Notes under the pieces: model-generated
What the model was told of the DNA's origin: nothing
What the model saw: the letters and a program-made list of their open reading frames with translations, nothing else
The model's database searches: none
Made by a program: the position numbers and the translations under genes
Part shown: positions 16,220 through 24,718 of the stretch, piece by piece
How positions within the stretch are numbered: the first letter of the stretch is position 1
Layout: the number at the start of each line of letters is the position of its first letter
From: an uncultured Bacilli bacterium
GTDB taxonomy: Bacteria; Bacillota_I; Bacilli_A; RF39; UBA660
Direction of reading: 5' to 3'
NCBI GenBank assembly: GCA_934122395.1
Contig: CAKOWQ010000002.1
Span: 259,542-323,541 of the forward strand
DNA: 64,000 nt

Positions 16220-19200
16220 ATGAAATATAAAATTATGGATGGTAACGAGGCATGTAGTTATGTTTCATATTATTTTAGCGAATTAGCAGGTATTTATCCT
16301 ATAACTCCTGCATCTCCTATGGCCGAATATATAGATAAATGGTCTAGTGATGGACGAAAGAACTTTTGGAATGATACAGTTAAAGTGGTAGAAATGCAAA
16401 GTGAAGCAGGTGCTATTGGTCTTGTTCATGGTGCTTTATTAAATGGTACTTTAGCTACTACATATACTGCTAGTCAAGGCCTTTTATTAATGATTCCTAA
16501 TATGTATAAAATTGCAGGAGAATTGTTGCCTTGTGTAATAAATGTAGCAGCAAGAAGTTTATCTACTCATGCATTATCAATTTTTGGCGATCATCAAGAT
16601 ATTTATGCTACACGTATGACTGGATTTGCCATATTAGCATCTTCTTCTGTTCAACAAGCACATGACTTAACAGCAGTTAGTTATTTATCCACAATCAAAG
16701 GAAGTATACCTTTCATTAACTTCTTTGATGGATTTAGAACTAGTCATGAATTACAAAAAATACAATTGTTAGAAATGGATGAAGTAAAAAAACTAATTGA
16801 TGAGAAGAAATTAAATGAGTTCAAGTCTAAAGCCATTAGTAATAATGCAGTTACTAAAGGTACTAATCAAAATGATGATATCTATTTTCAAATAACGGAA
16901 GCAAGAAATAAATATTATGAAGAATTACCTGATATTGTAAATAATTATATGAAAAAAATTAACAAATTAACTGGTAAAGATTATAAACCATTTAATTATT
17001 ATGGTGCTAAAGATGCTACTAAAGTTATAGTTGCAATGGGATCAGTTTGTGAAACCATTAAAGAGACAATTGATACTATGATATCTAATGGTGAAAAAGT
17101 TGGGCTAATAGAAGTTCATTTGTACCGTCCTTTTAGTGCTAGCTACTTGTTAAAAGTATTACCAAAAACAGTAACATCTATAGCAGTACTTGATCGTACT
17201 AAAGAATCTGGAAGTGCTGAGCCATTATATTTAGATGTTGTAAATGTTATTAATAAATATAATTCTAATATAAAAGTTCTAGGTGGTAGATATGGATTAT
17301 CTAGTAAAAATACTACTCCTTATCAGATAAAAGCAGTATATGATTTTCTTGATAGAGATGATGCACATAATGGCTTTACAATAGGTATTGTAGATGATGT
17401 TACTAATTTGAGTTTAAGTGATGTACCAATTGATATCAAACCATATGACTATGAAATGTTACTTTATGGATTTGGCTCTGATGGAATGGTAAGTGCTTCT
17501 AAAGATTTAATTAAAGTTACTGGAGATAATGCTAAAGTGTACGTTCAAGGTTATTTTGAATATGACTCTAAAAAATCTGGTGGCGTTACTATTTCTCATT
17601 TAAGATTTGATAAAGATCCGATTAGAGCGACTTATTATGTTGAAAAGCCTAATTTAGTAGTATGTACTAAAGATATTTATTTAAAAAAATTAAGAATGTT
17701 AGATAATATTTCAGAAAATGGTATTTTCTTACTTAATACCAATAAAAATAAAGACGAAGTGCTTGATATAATCAGTACTCATGATAAGAATATTATTAAG
17801 AAAAGAAATATTAAATTATATATTGTTAATGCTAATAAGATTGCTGATGAAGTAGGACTAGTTGGTAAAATAAATACTATTATTGAAACGGTTATTTTTA
17901 AGATAAGTATGATAATACCATTTAGTTTTGCTATTACTAAGATTAAGGAATCTTTAAAGGTGTTGTTCACTAATAAAGGTGAAGATATAATTGTTAAAAA
18001 TGTTTTGGCTATTAATAGAGCATTAGAGAGTTTAGAACTTGTTAATACTGACAGCATTGAAGAAAAAAGAGAAGTGAATAAGGCTAAAACAATTTTTGAA
18101 ATTATTGAATCAAAAGAGGGAAATAAATTAAAAGTTAGTGAATTATCACAATACGTAGATGGAACTTTTGAAGGTGGAATGTCTAATCTAGAAAAAAGAG
18201 ATATTAGTGAAAGAATGCCTTGTTATAATAAAGATAATTGTATAATGTGTAATATGTGTTCATTAGTATGTCCTCATGCAGTTATAAGGCCATTCTTATT
18301 AAATAAAGAGGAAATAGAAAAAGCCCCTAATAGTGTTCAAAAAGATTTGCTGGATTCAGGCATTAATGATGAACTTAAATATACCGTTGGAGTTAGTCTA
18401 CCTGATTGCACTGGCTGTGGGTTATGTAGTAAAATTTGTCCTGGTAAAAGAGGAAATAAGGCTCTTACAATGAATTCTAGTAGCGAAGTTAAAACAAATA
18501 ATAATATTGAAAAATATAAATATTTATTTAATGAAGTAAAAGAGAAAAAGCCGTTAAATGTTTCAACTATTAAGGGAAGTCAGTTTGTTAATCCTAAAAT
18601 AGAATTTCCTGGAGCATGTGCTGGATGTGGTGAAACTCCTTATTTAAAACTTTTAACTCAATTATTTGGTAATGAATTAGTAATTGCTAATGCAACGGGA
18701 TGCTCATCTATTTATGGTGGTAATGTTTTAGGAACAGCATATAATGTTCCTTGGGCTAGTTCTTTATTTGAAGATAATGCTGAATTTGGTATGGGAATGG
18801 CAGTAGCTGATCATATTAGAAAAGACAAGATAAGAAGTATAATAGAAAAAAATGTAGCTTTAATTCCAGAACGTGATAAGGAAATATATGCTAGCTACTA
18901 TAAGAGATTAGATTATCAATCAAGTTGTTTATTATATGAAGTTGTTGAAAATAGTAAAATTACAGAACTTATTGCTATGAAAGAATTTATCAAAGCTAAA
19001 TCTTTCTGGATAATAGGTGGTGATGGATGGGCATATGACATTGGGTTCGGGGGCTTGGATCATGTATTATCCACTCATGAAAATGTTAATATTTTAGTAC
19101 TTGATACCGAAGTATATTCTAATACAGGAGGTCAAGCATCTAAATCTAGTCCTAAAGGAAGTGTGGCTAAATTTGCAAGTAGGGGTAAAGAAAATGCTAA

Positions 19201-19636
19201 GAAGGATTTAGCAAGGATTGCTTTATCTTATCCACATGTATATGTTGCAACAATTTCACTTGGTGCTAATATGCAACAAGCTATTAATGCTTTGACTGAA
19301 GCTAAAAATTATAATGGTCCTTCTATTATTATTGCTTATGCACCATGTATAGCTCAAGGCATCTTAAAAGGAATGTCTAATAGTATTGAAGAAGAAAAAA
19401 TAGCTACTCAATCTGGATATTTTCCAATATTTAGATATAATCCTATTAACCAAAAATTCACTTTGGATAGTAAGGCGGATTTTGAAAAATATAAAGAATT
19501 TTTACTAGGTGAAAATAGGTATAGAACTTTAGGTAGAACTAATCCGGCTAAGCTAGATGAACTACTTAGTGAAAATATGAAAGATGCTATTGAAAGATAT
19601 AATTTCTATAAGGAGTTAAGCGAAAAGAGCAAATAA
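16220..19636 (+). CDS. nifJ: Pyruvate:ferredoxin (flavodoxin) oxidoreductase
   Basis: Oxidises pyruvate and CoA to acetyl-CoA, CO2 and reduced ferredoxin; the main pyruvate route in anaerobes. The single 1138-residue chain has the fused order: POR alpha (YPITPASPMAEYIDKW, about 20), domain II with VAMGSVCETIKE, the gamma domain (FGSDGMVSASKDL), a dicluster ferredoxin domain with CIMCNMCSLVCP and CTGCGLCSKICPGKRG, and the TPP-binding beta part with CAGCGETPYLK, GGDGWAYDIGFGG and NTGGQASKS. All cluster cysteines are present. ATG at 16220 or 16217 follows AGAGTGAT; 16220 has better spacing. The GTG at 16196 lacks a ribosome site. Monocistronic with terminator. Confidence 0.96.
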   Translation: MKYKIMDGNEACSYVSYYFSELAGIYPITPASPMAEYIDKWSSDGRKNFWNDTVKVVEMQSEAGAIGLVHGALLNGTLATTYTASQGLLLMIPNMYKIAGELLPCVINVAARSLSTHALSIFGDHQDIYATRMTGFAILASSSVQQAHDLTAVSYLSTIKGSIPFINFFDGFRTSHELQKIQLLEMDEVKKLIDEKKLNEFKSKAISNNAVTKGTNQNDDIYFQITEARNKYYEELPDIVNNYMKKINKLTGKDYKPFNYYGAKDATKVIVAMGSVCETIKETIDTMISNGEKVGLIEVHLYRPFSASYLLKVLPKTVTSIAVLDRTKESGSAEPLYLDVVNVINKYNSNIKVLGGRYGLSSKNTTPYQIKAVYDFLDRDDAHNGFTIGIVDDVTNLSLSDVPIDIKPYDYEMLLYGFGSDGMVSASKDLIKVTGDNAKVYVQGYFEYDSKKSGGVTISHLRFDKDPIRATYYVEKPNLVVCTKDIYLKKLRMLDNISENGIFLLNTNKNKDEVLDIISTHDKNIIKKRNIKLYIVNANKIADEVGLVGKINTIIETVIFKISMIIPFSFAITKIKESLKVLFTNKGEDIIVKNVLAINRALESLELVNTDSIEEKREVNKAKTIFEIIESKEGNKLKVSELSQYVDGTFEGGMSNLEKRDISERMPCYNKDNCIMCNMCSLVCPHAVIRPFLLNKEEIEKAPNSVQKDLLDSGINDELKYTVGVSLPDCTGCGLCSKICPGKRGNKALTMNSSSEVKTNNNIEKYKYLFNEVKEKKPLNVSTIKGSQFVNPKIEFPGACAGCGETPYLKLLTQLFGNELVIANATGCSSIYGGNVLGTAYNVPWASSLFEDNAEFGMGMAVADHIRKDKIRSIIEKNVALIPERDKEIYASYYKRLDYQSSCLLYEVVENSKITELIAMKEFIKAKSFWIIGGDGWAYDIGFGGLDHVLSTHENVNILVLDTEVYSNTGGQASKSSPKGSVAKFASRGKENAKKDLARIALSYPHVYVATISLGANMQQAINALTEAKNYNGPSIIIAYAPCIAQGILKGMSNSIEEEKIATQSGYFPIFRYNPINQKFTLDSKADFEKYKEFLLGENRYRTLGRTNPAKLDELLSENMKDAIERYNFYKELSEKSK

Positions 19637-19641
19637 AAAAG

Positions 19642-19664
19642 CAGAGTTAAAAACTCTGTTTTTA
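19642..19664 (+). terminator. Terminator of nifJ
   Basis: Perfect stem CAGAGTT/AACTCTG, AAA loop, T run. Confidence 0.85.
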
Positions 19665-19671
19665 GTTGGGT

Positions 19672-19775
19672 AAAAAAATAGAGGTTGTCCCCCTGAGAAC
19701 AACCTCGTAAAAAAGAATAAAAAGGGGTTGGCTAGTGTGATACTAGCGACCAATTCGCCAATTTCGAATTGGTGA
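19672..19775 (-). ncRNA. Candidate small RNA upstream of recG (minus strand)
   Basis: About 100 nt with its own promoter (TTGACA-17-TATTAT, 19809 to 19781) and terminator. Reading the minus strand: hairpin CCAATTCG/CGAATTGG, then hairpin GCTAGT/ACTAGC, a single-stranded CCAACCCC stretch (complement of 19724-19731) and a terminator stem GAGGTTGT/ACAACCTC (19706-19681) followed by a run of U. The only frame across it (65 codons) has no ribosome site and its first codons cover the -35 box. The layout resembles Gram-positive regulatory RNAs with a C-rich loop. No known family recognised. Confidence 0.55.
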
Positions 19776-19780
19776 TTTCT

Positions 19781-19809
19781 ATAATAATCGAAAGAGTGTT
19801 GTTTGTCAA
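19781..19809 (-). promoter_or_regulatory. Promoter of the minus-strand small RNA
   Basis: On the minus strand TTGACA (19809-19804), 17-nt spacer, TATTAT (19786-19781): a near-consensus promoter with no gene behind it other than the small RNA. Confidence 0.65.
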
Positions 19810-19896
19810 TCATTTTTTAAAAAAACTTATATAATTGGAAAAATGGTTTAATTAAGTTTAAATTTATGATATAATAGCACCCAAGGAAGTGGTACT

Positions 19897-21891
19897 ATGG
19901 TTAGTTTAAATGAGTTAAAAGGAATAGGTCCTAAAACCACATCTTTACTTAATAAATTAAATATATTTACGGTTGATGATTTAGTAGAACATTATCCTTT
20001 TAGATATGATGTTTTACGTAGAAGTGATTTATCAACAGTAACAGATGAAGATAGAGTTATTTTAGACGGAAAAGTAGAAAGTATTCCTCTTGTTGTCAGA
20101 TTTAGAGGAGGAGTAAATAAACTTAATTTTAGACTTGCTATGCCTAATGGGGTAGTTGGTGTTTCAATATTTAATAGGGCTTTTTTGAAGCCTAATTTAG
20201 GTATCGGTACTAGTGTTATTGTAATTGGTAAATATGATAGGCAAAAAAATGTTTTAAATGCTTCTGATATAAGATTTGGTAGTCTTTCTAAAGAAGAAAA
20301 GATTGAAGCTGTATACCATACTACTAGCGGGTTGAATATTAAGAGTTTAAGTAGTTATATTAATAATGCACTTTTAAAGTATGGAAATGAAATCACTGAT
20401 TATATTCCTACAAAATATATGGATTTATATAACTTTTCTAATAAAAAGACAGCACTTAATATTGTTCATAATCCACCTAGTTTTGAAAAATTAAAGGAAG
20501 CAACTATTAGGTTGAAGTATGAAGAATTATTTCAGTTTATGTTTAAAATTAATTATTTAAAATTAGACCATGAGAAACATCAAGAAGGTATTAAAAGAGA
20601 AGGCAATTTTAAAGATGTAGAAAAGTTAATCAAGGGTCTTCCTTTTGAACTTACTAGTGACCAAAATAATGCTTTAAAAGAAGTAATAGATGATATGAAT
20701 AGTTCTAAGCGAATGAATAGATTACTTCAAGGAGATGTAGGATCTGGTAAGACAATTGTTGCAATATTAGCAATGTATTACAATAGTTTATGTGGTTATC
20801 AAAGTGCTTTAATGGCACCAACTGAGATTTTAGCAACACAACATTATAATAATATAAAGGAGCTTTTAAAAGATACTGGAGTAAGAGTAGAATTGTTAAC
20901 AGGTTCTGTTAATAAAAAAGAGAAAAAGTTAATATATGATGATTTGAAAAATGGTAATGTGGATATTATTATTGGAACGCATGCCTTAATACAAGATGAA
21001 GTTGAATATGCAAATTTAGGATTAGTTGTTACTGATGAACAACATAGATTTGGGGTAAATCAAAGAGCTAATTTAAAGAATAAGGGTATTAAGTTAGATG
21101 TTCTTTATATGAGTGCTACTCCTATTCCTAGAACTTATGCTTTAACTATTTATGGTGATATGGATGTTTCTATTATTAAGGAAATGCCTAAAGGTAGAAT
21201 ACCAGTTAAGACATATGTAAAGAAAGAGTCCGAGATGAAAGAAGTTTTGGAACTTATGTATAATGAACTTCAAAATAATCATCAGATATATGTTATCGCG
21301 CCTTTGATTGAAGAAAGTGAAAATACTGATTTAACAACTGTTACTAATTTAAGAGATAAGATGAATCTTGCTTTTGGAAGTAAATATAAAATTGACATTG
21401 TTCATGGTAAAATGAAACCGGAAGCTAAAGAACTTATAATGAGTGAATTTAAACAAAATGATATTAATATTTTAATAAGTACTACTGTTATTGAAGTAGG
21501 TGTGGATGTTCCTAATGCTACTATGATTGTTATTTTTGATGCTAATAGATTTGGATTATCAACACTTCATCAGTTAAGAGGTCGTGTTGGTAGAAACAAG
21601 ATTGAATCTAAATGTATTTTAATTAGTGATAGTGATACAAAAAGACTAGATATTATGAAAAATACTCATGATGGATTTGTTATTAGTGAAGAGGATTTTA
21701 AACTACGCGGTTCTGGGGATTTGTTTGGTACTAAACAAAGTGGTGATATGTGCTTTAAAATAGCAAATTTACGTTCTGACTATAAGATTTTGGTACAAGC
21801 TAAGAAAGATTCGATGGAGTATTTAAAAGATAAAGATAGTGATAATGATAAATTAAAACAACTTTTGATAGATTCGATTCAAAGAAGTTAA
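19897..21891 (+). CDS. recG: ATP-dependent DNA helicase RecG
   Basis: Branch-migration helicase acting on stalled replication forks and Holliday junctions. The 664 residues show the N-terminal helical and wedge (OB-fold) part with LKGIGPKTTSLLNKLNI and FNRAFLKPN, Walker A GDVGSGKT (near residue 280), the Walker B box written DEQHRFG, motif III MSATPIPRT and the C-terminal helicase motif STTVIEVGVDVPNAT, followed by LRGRVGR. All helicase motifs are intact. ATG follows CAAGGAAGTGGTACT; an extended -10 (TGATATAAT, 19867-19875) lies 21 bases upstream. Confidence 0.97.
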   Translation: MVSLNELKGIGPKTTSLLNKLNIFTVDDLVEHYPFRYDVLRRSDLSTVTDEDRVILDGKVESIPLVVRFRGGVNKLNFRLAMPNGVVGVSIFNRAFLKPNLGIGTSVIVIGKYDRQKNVLNASDIRFGSLSKEEKIEAVYHTTSGLNIKSLSSYINNALLKYGNEITDYIPTKYMDLYNFSNKKTALNIVHNPPSFEKLKEATIRLKYEELFQFMFKINYLKLDHEKHQEGIKREGNFKDVEKLIKGLPFELTSDQNNALKEVIDDMNSSKRMNRLLQGDVGSGKTIVAILAMYYNSLCGYQSALMAPTEILATQHYNNIKELLKDTGVRVELLTGSVNKKEKKLIYDDLKNGNVDIIIGTHALIQDEVEYANLGLVVTDEQHRFGVNQRANLKNKGIKLDVLYMSATPIPRTYALTIYGDMDVSIIKEMPKGRIPVKTYVKKESEMKEVLELMYNELQNNHQIYVIAPLIEESENTDLTTVTNLRDKMNLAFGSKYKIDIVHGKMKPEAKELIMSEFKQNDINILISTTVIEVGVDVPNATMIVIFDANRFGLSTLHQLRGRVGRNKIESKCILISDSDTKRLDIMKNTHDGFVISEEDFKLRGSGDLFGTKQSGDMCFKIANLRSDYKILVQAKKDSMEYLKDKDSDNDKLKQLLIDSIQRS

Positions 21892-21937
21892 AAAGTGTAA
21901 ATAAGAAAAAAACGAAAGTAAAATTCTTCCAATTTAA

Positions 21938-21966
21938 TTGACTTTTAGATGAGGACATATTATTAT
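21938..21966 (+). promoter_or_regulatory. Promoter of the small RNA after recG
   Basis: TTGACT (21938-21943), 17-nt spacer, TATTAT (21961-21966), directly ahead of two hairpins and a terminator; same -10 sequence as the minus-strand small RNA upstream of recG. Confidence 0.6.
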
Positions 21967-21971
21967 TAAGA

Positions 21972-22073
21972 TGCATGATGATAACATCGTGCATGAACCA
22001 CACTTACGGTTATATAATGTGAGTGTGAATTCAACCAAAACCCCCTGAAGAGAGCGAAAGCTCTCATTTTTGT
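21972..22073 (+). ncRNA. Candidate small RNA downstream of recG
   Basis: About 100 nt between a promoter and a terminator, with no open frame. It folds into a hairpin ATGCATGATG/CATCGTGCAT (21971-21994, ATAA loop, one G-U), a second hairpin CACACTTA/TGAGTGTG (21999-22027), a single-stranded AACCAAAACCCCC stretch (22033-22045) and a terminator stem GAGAGC/GCTCTC with GAAA loop and T run (22050-22071). The C-rich linker could pair with GGGGG/AGGAGG ribosome sites. The same plan (two hairpins, C-rich linker, terminator) is seen in the RNA at 19672-19775. No known family recognised. Confidence 0.55.
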
Positions 22074-22232
22074 TTATATTAAAGGTAGAATAATAAATTA
22101 ATACTTAAATTGCAGACTATTTTATAATACAAAAATAAATTTAAGTGATATAATAGAATTAATAAAAAGTGCTAGTACAGGCTTATTATTATAGGTTTTG
22201 TATTGGCCTTTTTTGTTGTAGGAAGTGTTAAA

Positions 22233-22616
22233 ATGACTAATAGGATGATTATTTTAATTTTTATTTTTGGTGTTCTATTTTTTCCAATTAAAATAGAGGC
22301 AAGAAGGGGATGTTGTTCACATCACGGAGGTGTAAGTGGATGTAATAGTAGTGGTAGACAGGTATGTAGAGATGGAACCCTTAGTCCAACATGTACTTGT
22401 ACTCCTGTTGTTAATGATGTATATGGATGTACGGACAAAAACGCTATCAATTATAATTCGAATGCTAATAGAGATGATGGCAGTTGTACATATTCTTATG
22501 ATAAGGATACTCATAATGAACCAAGTGAAAATTCAGAAAACAATATGCTATTAGAAATTATTGGAGGTCTAGCTACAATCTTTGGAATTTCATGGCTATC
22601 TAAGAAAATAAAATAG
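22233..22616 (+). CDS. Exported small protein with YHYH-type and calcium-binding-like motifs
   Basis: A 127-residue protein with a signal peptide (about 1-24, ending KIEARR), then a Cys/His-rich segment GCCSHHGGVSGC...CRDGTLSPTCTC of the kind seen in short secreted or periplasmic proteins, one repeat GCTDKNAINYNSNANRDDGSC resembling the Ca-binding GCTD-NYN-DDGSC module of secreted proteins, an acidic linker and a C-terminal membrane helix. The ATG at 22233 follows TAGGAAGTGTTAAA. Six cysteines may form disulfides. Function not known; surface location is inferred. Confidence 0.6.
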   Translation: MTNRMIILIFIFGVLFFPIKIEARRGCCSHHGGVSGCNSSGRQVCRDGTLSPTCTCTPVVNDVYGCTDKNAINYNSNANRDDGSCTYSYDKDTHNEPSENSENNMLLEIIGGLATIFGISWLSKKIK

Positions 22617-22793
22617 CAATATTTGATTCATCTGATGTTAATATAGTTACAAAAGATGACATGATAACTGATAAATTCAAAAAAGTATTTAAAGATTCAA
22701 AAATTAATTATTAGATAAAGATTAGATTGATAGTTGTAGCAATTTATGTTACTATTTACTTAGAATTTAATATACTATGAAAGGTGAATTTAT

Positions 22794-23390
22794 ATGAAAT
22801 TAGTTGAATTGAAATGTAAGAACTGTGGAGCAAATTTAAAGGTTGAAGAAGGTGTAACACAAGTTAAATGTGAATTTTGTAATACTACTTTTTCAGTAGA
22901 TGATGCTTACACAGAAGGTTATAAATATACTAAAGGGATTTATAAAGCTCAAGAAGAACATGCAGAAGAAACTTTTGAAAAAATGAATGAGTTTATGAAA
23001 AACAATCCGGTTACTAAAGTTTCTAAAGTTGTATCTATAATAGCAGTTGTAATATTTGTAGCTGCGTTTGGCTTTATAATTTTTAATATAATTCGATTTG
23101 AAATTGGGGATAGTAGTTTTGATGTAACTAGTTTTAATTCTAGTTATGAAACTCATGCTGGTAAAACTTCTGGCTTTTTCCTAACGGGTATACTAGATGA
23201 TATTGTAACAAGTAATAAAACTAATCATAATCATATAATTAAAGTTAAATACAAAGATAAAAGTACAACTAATGAAAAAGAAATAAAAGAAATACGTAAT
23301 GCTATAGATGAAAGAAAAGATTATGATTTGTCATTTGATTATGATCAAAAAGGTTTTATAAATTCTCTTAGCATAGAAGACATTGATTAA
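22794..23390 (+). CDS. Zinc-ribbon membrane protein, hypothetical
   Basis: 198 residues: an N-terminal zinc ribbon CKNCGANL...CEFCNTTF (residues 9-33), a short helical linker, one membrane helix (about 81-101) and an extracellular C-terminal part with no recognised domain but a repeated charged pattern (KYKDKSTTNEKEIKEI). Zinc ribbon plus one helix is a common plan for small cytosol-facing sensors of unknown role in gut Firmicutes. ATG follows GAAAGGTGAATTTAT. Confidence 0.6.
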   Translation: MKLVELKCKNCGANLKVEEGVTQVKCEFCNTTFSVDDAYTEGYKYTKGIYKAQEEHAEETFEKMNEFMKNNPVTKVSKVVSIIAVVIFVAAFGFIIFNIIRFEIGDSSFDVTSFNSSYETHAGKTSGFFLTGILDDIVTSNKTNHNHIIKVKYKDKSTTNEKEIKEIRNAIDERKDYDLSFDYDQKGFINSLSIEDID

Positions 23391-23395
23391 TAATA

Positions 23396-23434
23396 AAAGG
23401 TACTAGACTTAATTATCTAGTACTTTTATTTTTG
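23396..23434. terminator. Bidirectional terminator
   Basis: Twelve-pair stem AAAGGTACTAGA/TCTAGTACTTT-type (one G-U) between convergent genes, A-rich on the left and T-rich on the right. Confidence 0.8.
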
Positions 23435-23439
23435 ATTAT

Positions 23440-24450
23440 TTAGTTTTTCTCGGATACAATAATATTTATTGTTTGAGATGATAATGCATATGTAATACTT
23501 GAATCTATTCCATCTATATTTATATTAGCATTATGTTCTCCTAGTTCTAGTTTAGATACATCAACATATAGTTTAATGTTTTGAGTATTCATCTTATTTA
23601 AGATATCTTCATTAGCTATTAATGTAACTTTTATACTGGTTGATTCTACAAAGTTATAAGAATAATTATTGTTTTTATTTTTAAGTTCTATTTTATTTAT
23701 ATATATTTCTTTTTTACCGTTGCTTGTATTTTCTTCTTCTTTTCCCCATTTTGCTTTAAGTGTTATATTATTTTTTATTTTAGTATTAAAATCGAATTTT
23801 TGATTGTTTAATTGCCATTCTATGAAAATATATCCGTTTTTAGTTGGAACAGTAGGTTCAGTTATGATACTGTTTTCTTCAACTATTTGATTTTTAATGT
23901 AAGATCCACCATCGCTGTCAAATACGATTTGATACGTTTTGATTTTATCATCTAAATTAGAAATTATGTTTTCTATTTTGTTTATTGTATCTATTTTAAC
24001 ATTAAATGATATTGAACCATTTGAGTTGTTGGGTGTTAAGTATTTTTCCATTTTTTTCCAGTTAGTATAAATATTTACTTCATCAAATACTATTTTGCTA
24101 TTAGAAGCGGTATCACAAATTAAATCTATTACATTTTTCAAATTATTGCTTTCTTTAAGTAAATCTAGATTTTTATATATTTTTTTTGCATCTTCATTGA
24201 TTAATTCATATTTAGTAACTGTTGGCTCATCACATTCTTTTTTAGTACACGTTTGTGAGAATTCTAATTTTAATAGTGGGTTTAATTTTATATATACTAC
24301 ATAATTATTAGTTGTCTCTTCATTTTCTCTTTTTTCTTTTAACTGTACTATTCCTATAATAATTTCTATAAAAAAAATTATCACTAAAATTATTACTGTA
24401 CTCATCATAATTATTCTATTATTAAATAATTTATTTAGAAAGTTTTCCAT
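23440..24450 (-). CDS. Membrane-anchored surface protein with InlB B-repeat and YbbR-like end
   Basis: A 336-residue protein: helix at about 13-38, an extracellular region with paired cysteines (SQTCTKKECDEP), a Listeria-Bacteroides/InlB B-type repeat at about 180-240 (VFDSDGGSYIKNQIVEE...GYIFIEW...LKAKWG), and a C-terminal segment YVDVSKLELGEHNANINID that resembles a YbbR repeat end. The ATG at 24450 is preceded by GATGGAGGTTCAT; the upstream ATGs lie in that site. No anchor motif of the LPXTG type. Adhesion or wall association is a guess. Confidence 0.6.
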   Translation of the reverse strand: MENFLNKLFNNRIIMMSTVIILVIIFFIEIIIGIVQLKEKRENEETTNNYVVYIKLNPLLKLEFSQTCTKKECDEPTVTKYELINEDAKKIYKNLDLLKESNNLKNVIDLICDTASNSKIVFDEVNIYTNWKKMEKYLTPNNSNGSISFNVKIDTINKIENIISNLDDKIKTYQIVFDSDGGSYIKNQIVEENSIITEPTVPTKNGYIFIEWQLNNQKFDFNTKIKNNITLKAKWGKEEENTSNGKKEIYINKIELKNKNNNYSYNFVESTSIKVTLIANEDILNKMNTQNIKLYVDVSKLELGEHNANINIDGIDSSITYALSSQTINIIVSEKN

Positions 24451-24536
24451 ATGAACCTCCATCATATCATTATATCAATTATATTATTTATAGATTTATA
24501 AATCAATATGATATTAGTTTATATATTATTTTAGTA

Positions 24537-24565
24537 TTGAATATTATAATTTAGTATAGTAGAAT
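24537..24565 (+). promoter_or_regulatory. Promoter of the metK riboswitch transcript
   Basis: TTGAAT (24537-24542), 17-nt spacer, TAGAAT (24560-24565); the start would fall near 24572, just before the riboswitch P1 helix. Confidence 0.55.
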
Positions 24566-24574
24566 GTAATTAAC

Positions 24575-24695
24575 ATCTTATAAAGAGTGATTGAGGGACT
24601 AGCCCTATGATGTCACACCAACCTATTGAATTAGGTGGTAAAGCTAGAACGATAAGATAACTTTCCACTCAAGAAGTTATCTTGGGTGTTTTTTT
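24575..24695 (+). promoter_or_regulatory. SAM-I (S-box) riboswitch with transcription terminator
   Basis: Core signatures AGAGTGATTGAGGGACT, GCCCTATGATG, ACCAACC...AGGTGGTAAAGCTA are those of the S-box, with a slightly shortened J/P2-P3 region. P1 is ATCTTAT (24575-24581) with ATAAGAT (24652-24658). The P1 3' strand is part of an alternative ten-pair antiterminator (24654-24663 with 24674-24683), while CACTCAAG/CTTGGGTG (24666-24673, 24681-24688) plus seven T forms the terminator. SAM binding would stabilise P1, free the terminator and switch metK off. Confidence 0.9.
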
Positions 24696-24718
24696 ATGAG
24701 ATGAAAAGGAGGTAAATT

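Noticed and set aside
19616..19813. 65-codon minus-strand frame before recG
   Set aside because: Its first codons coincide with the TTGACA -35 box, there is no ribosome site, and the region folds into hairpins; treated as small RNA.
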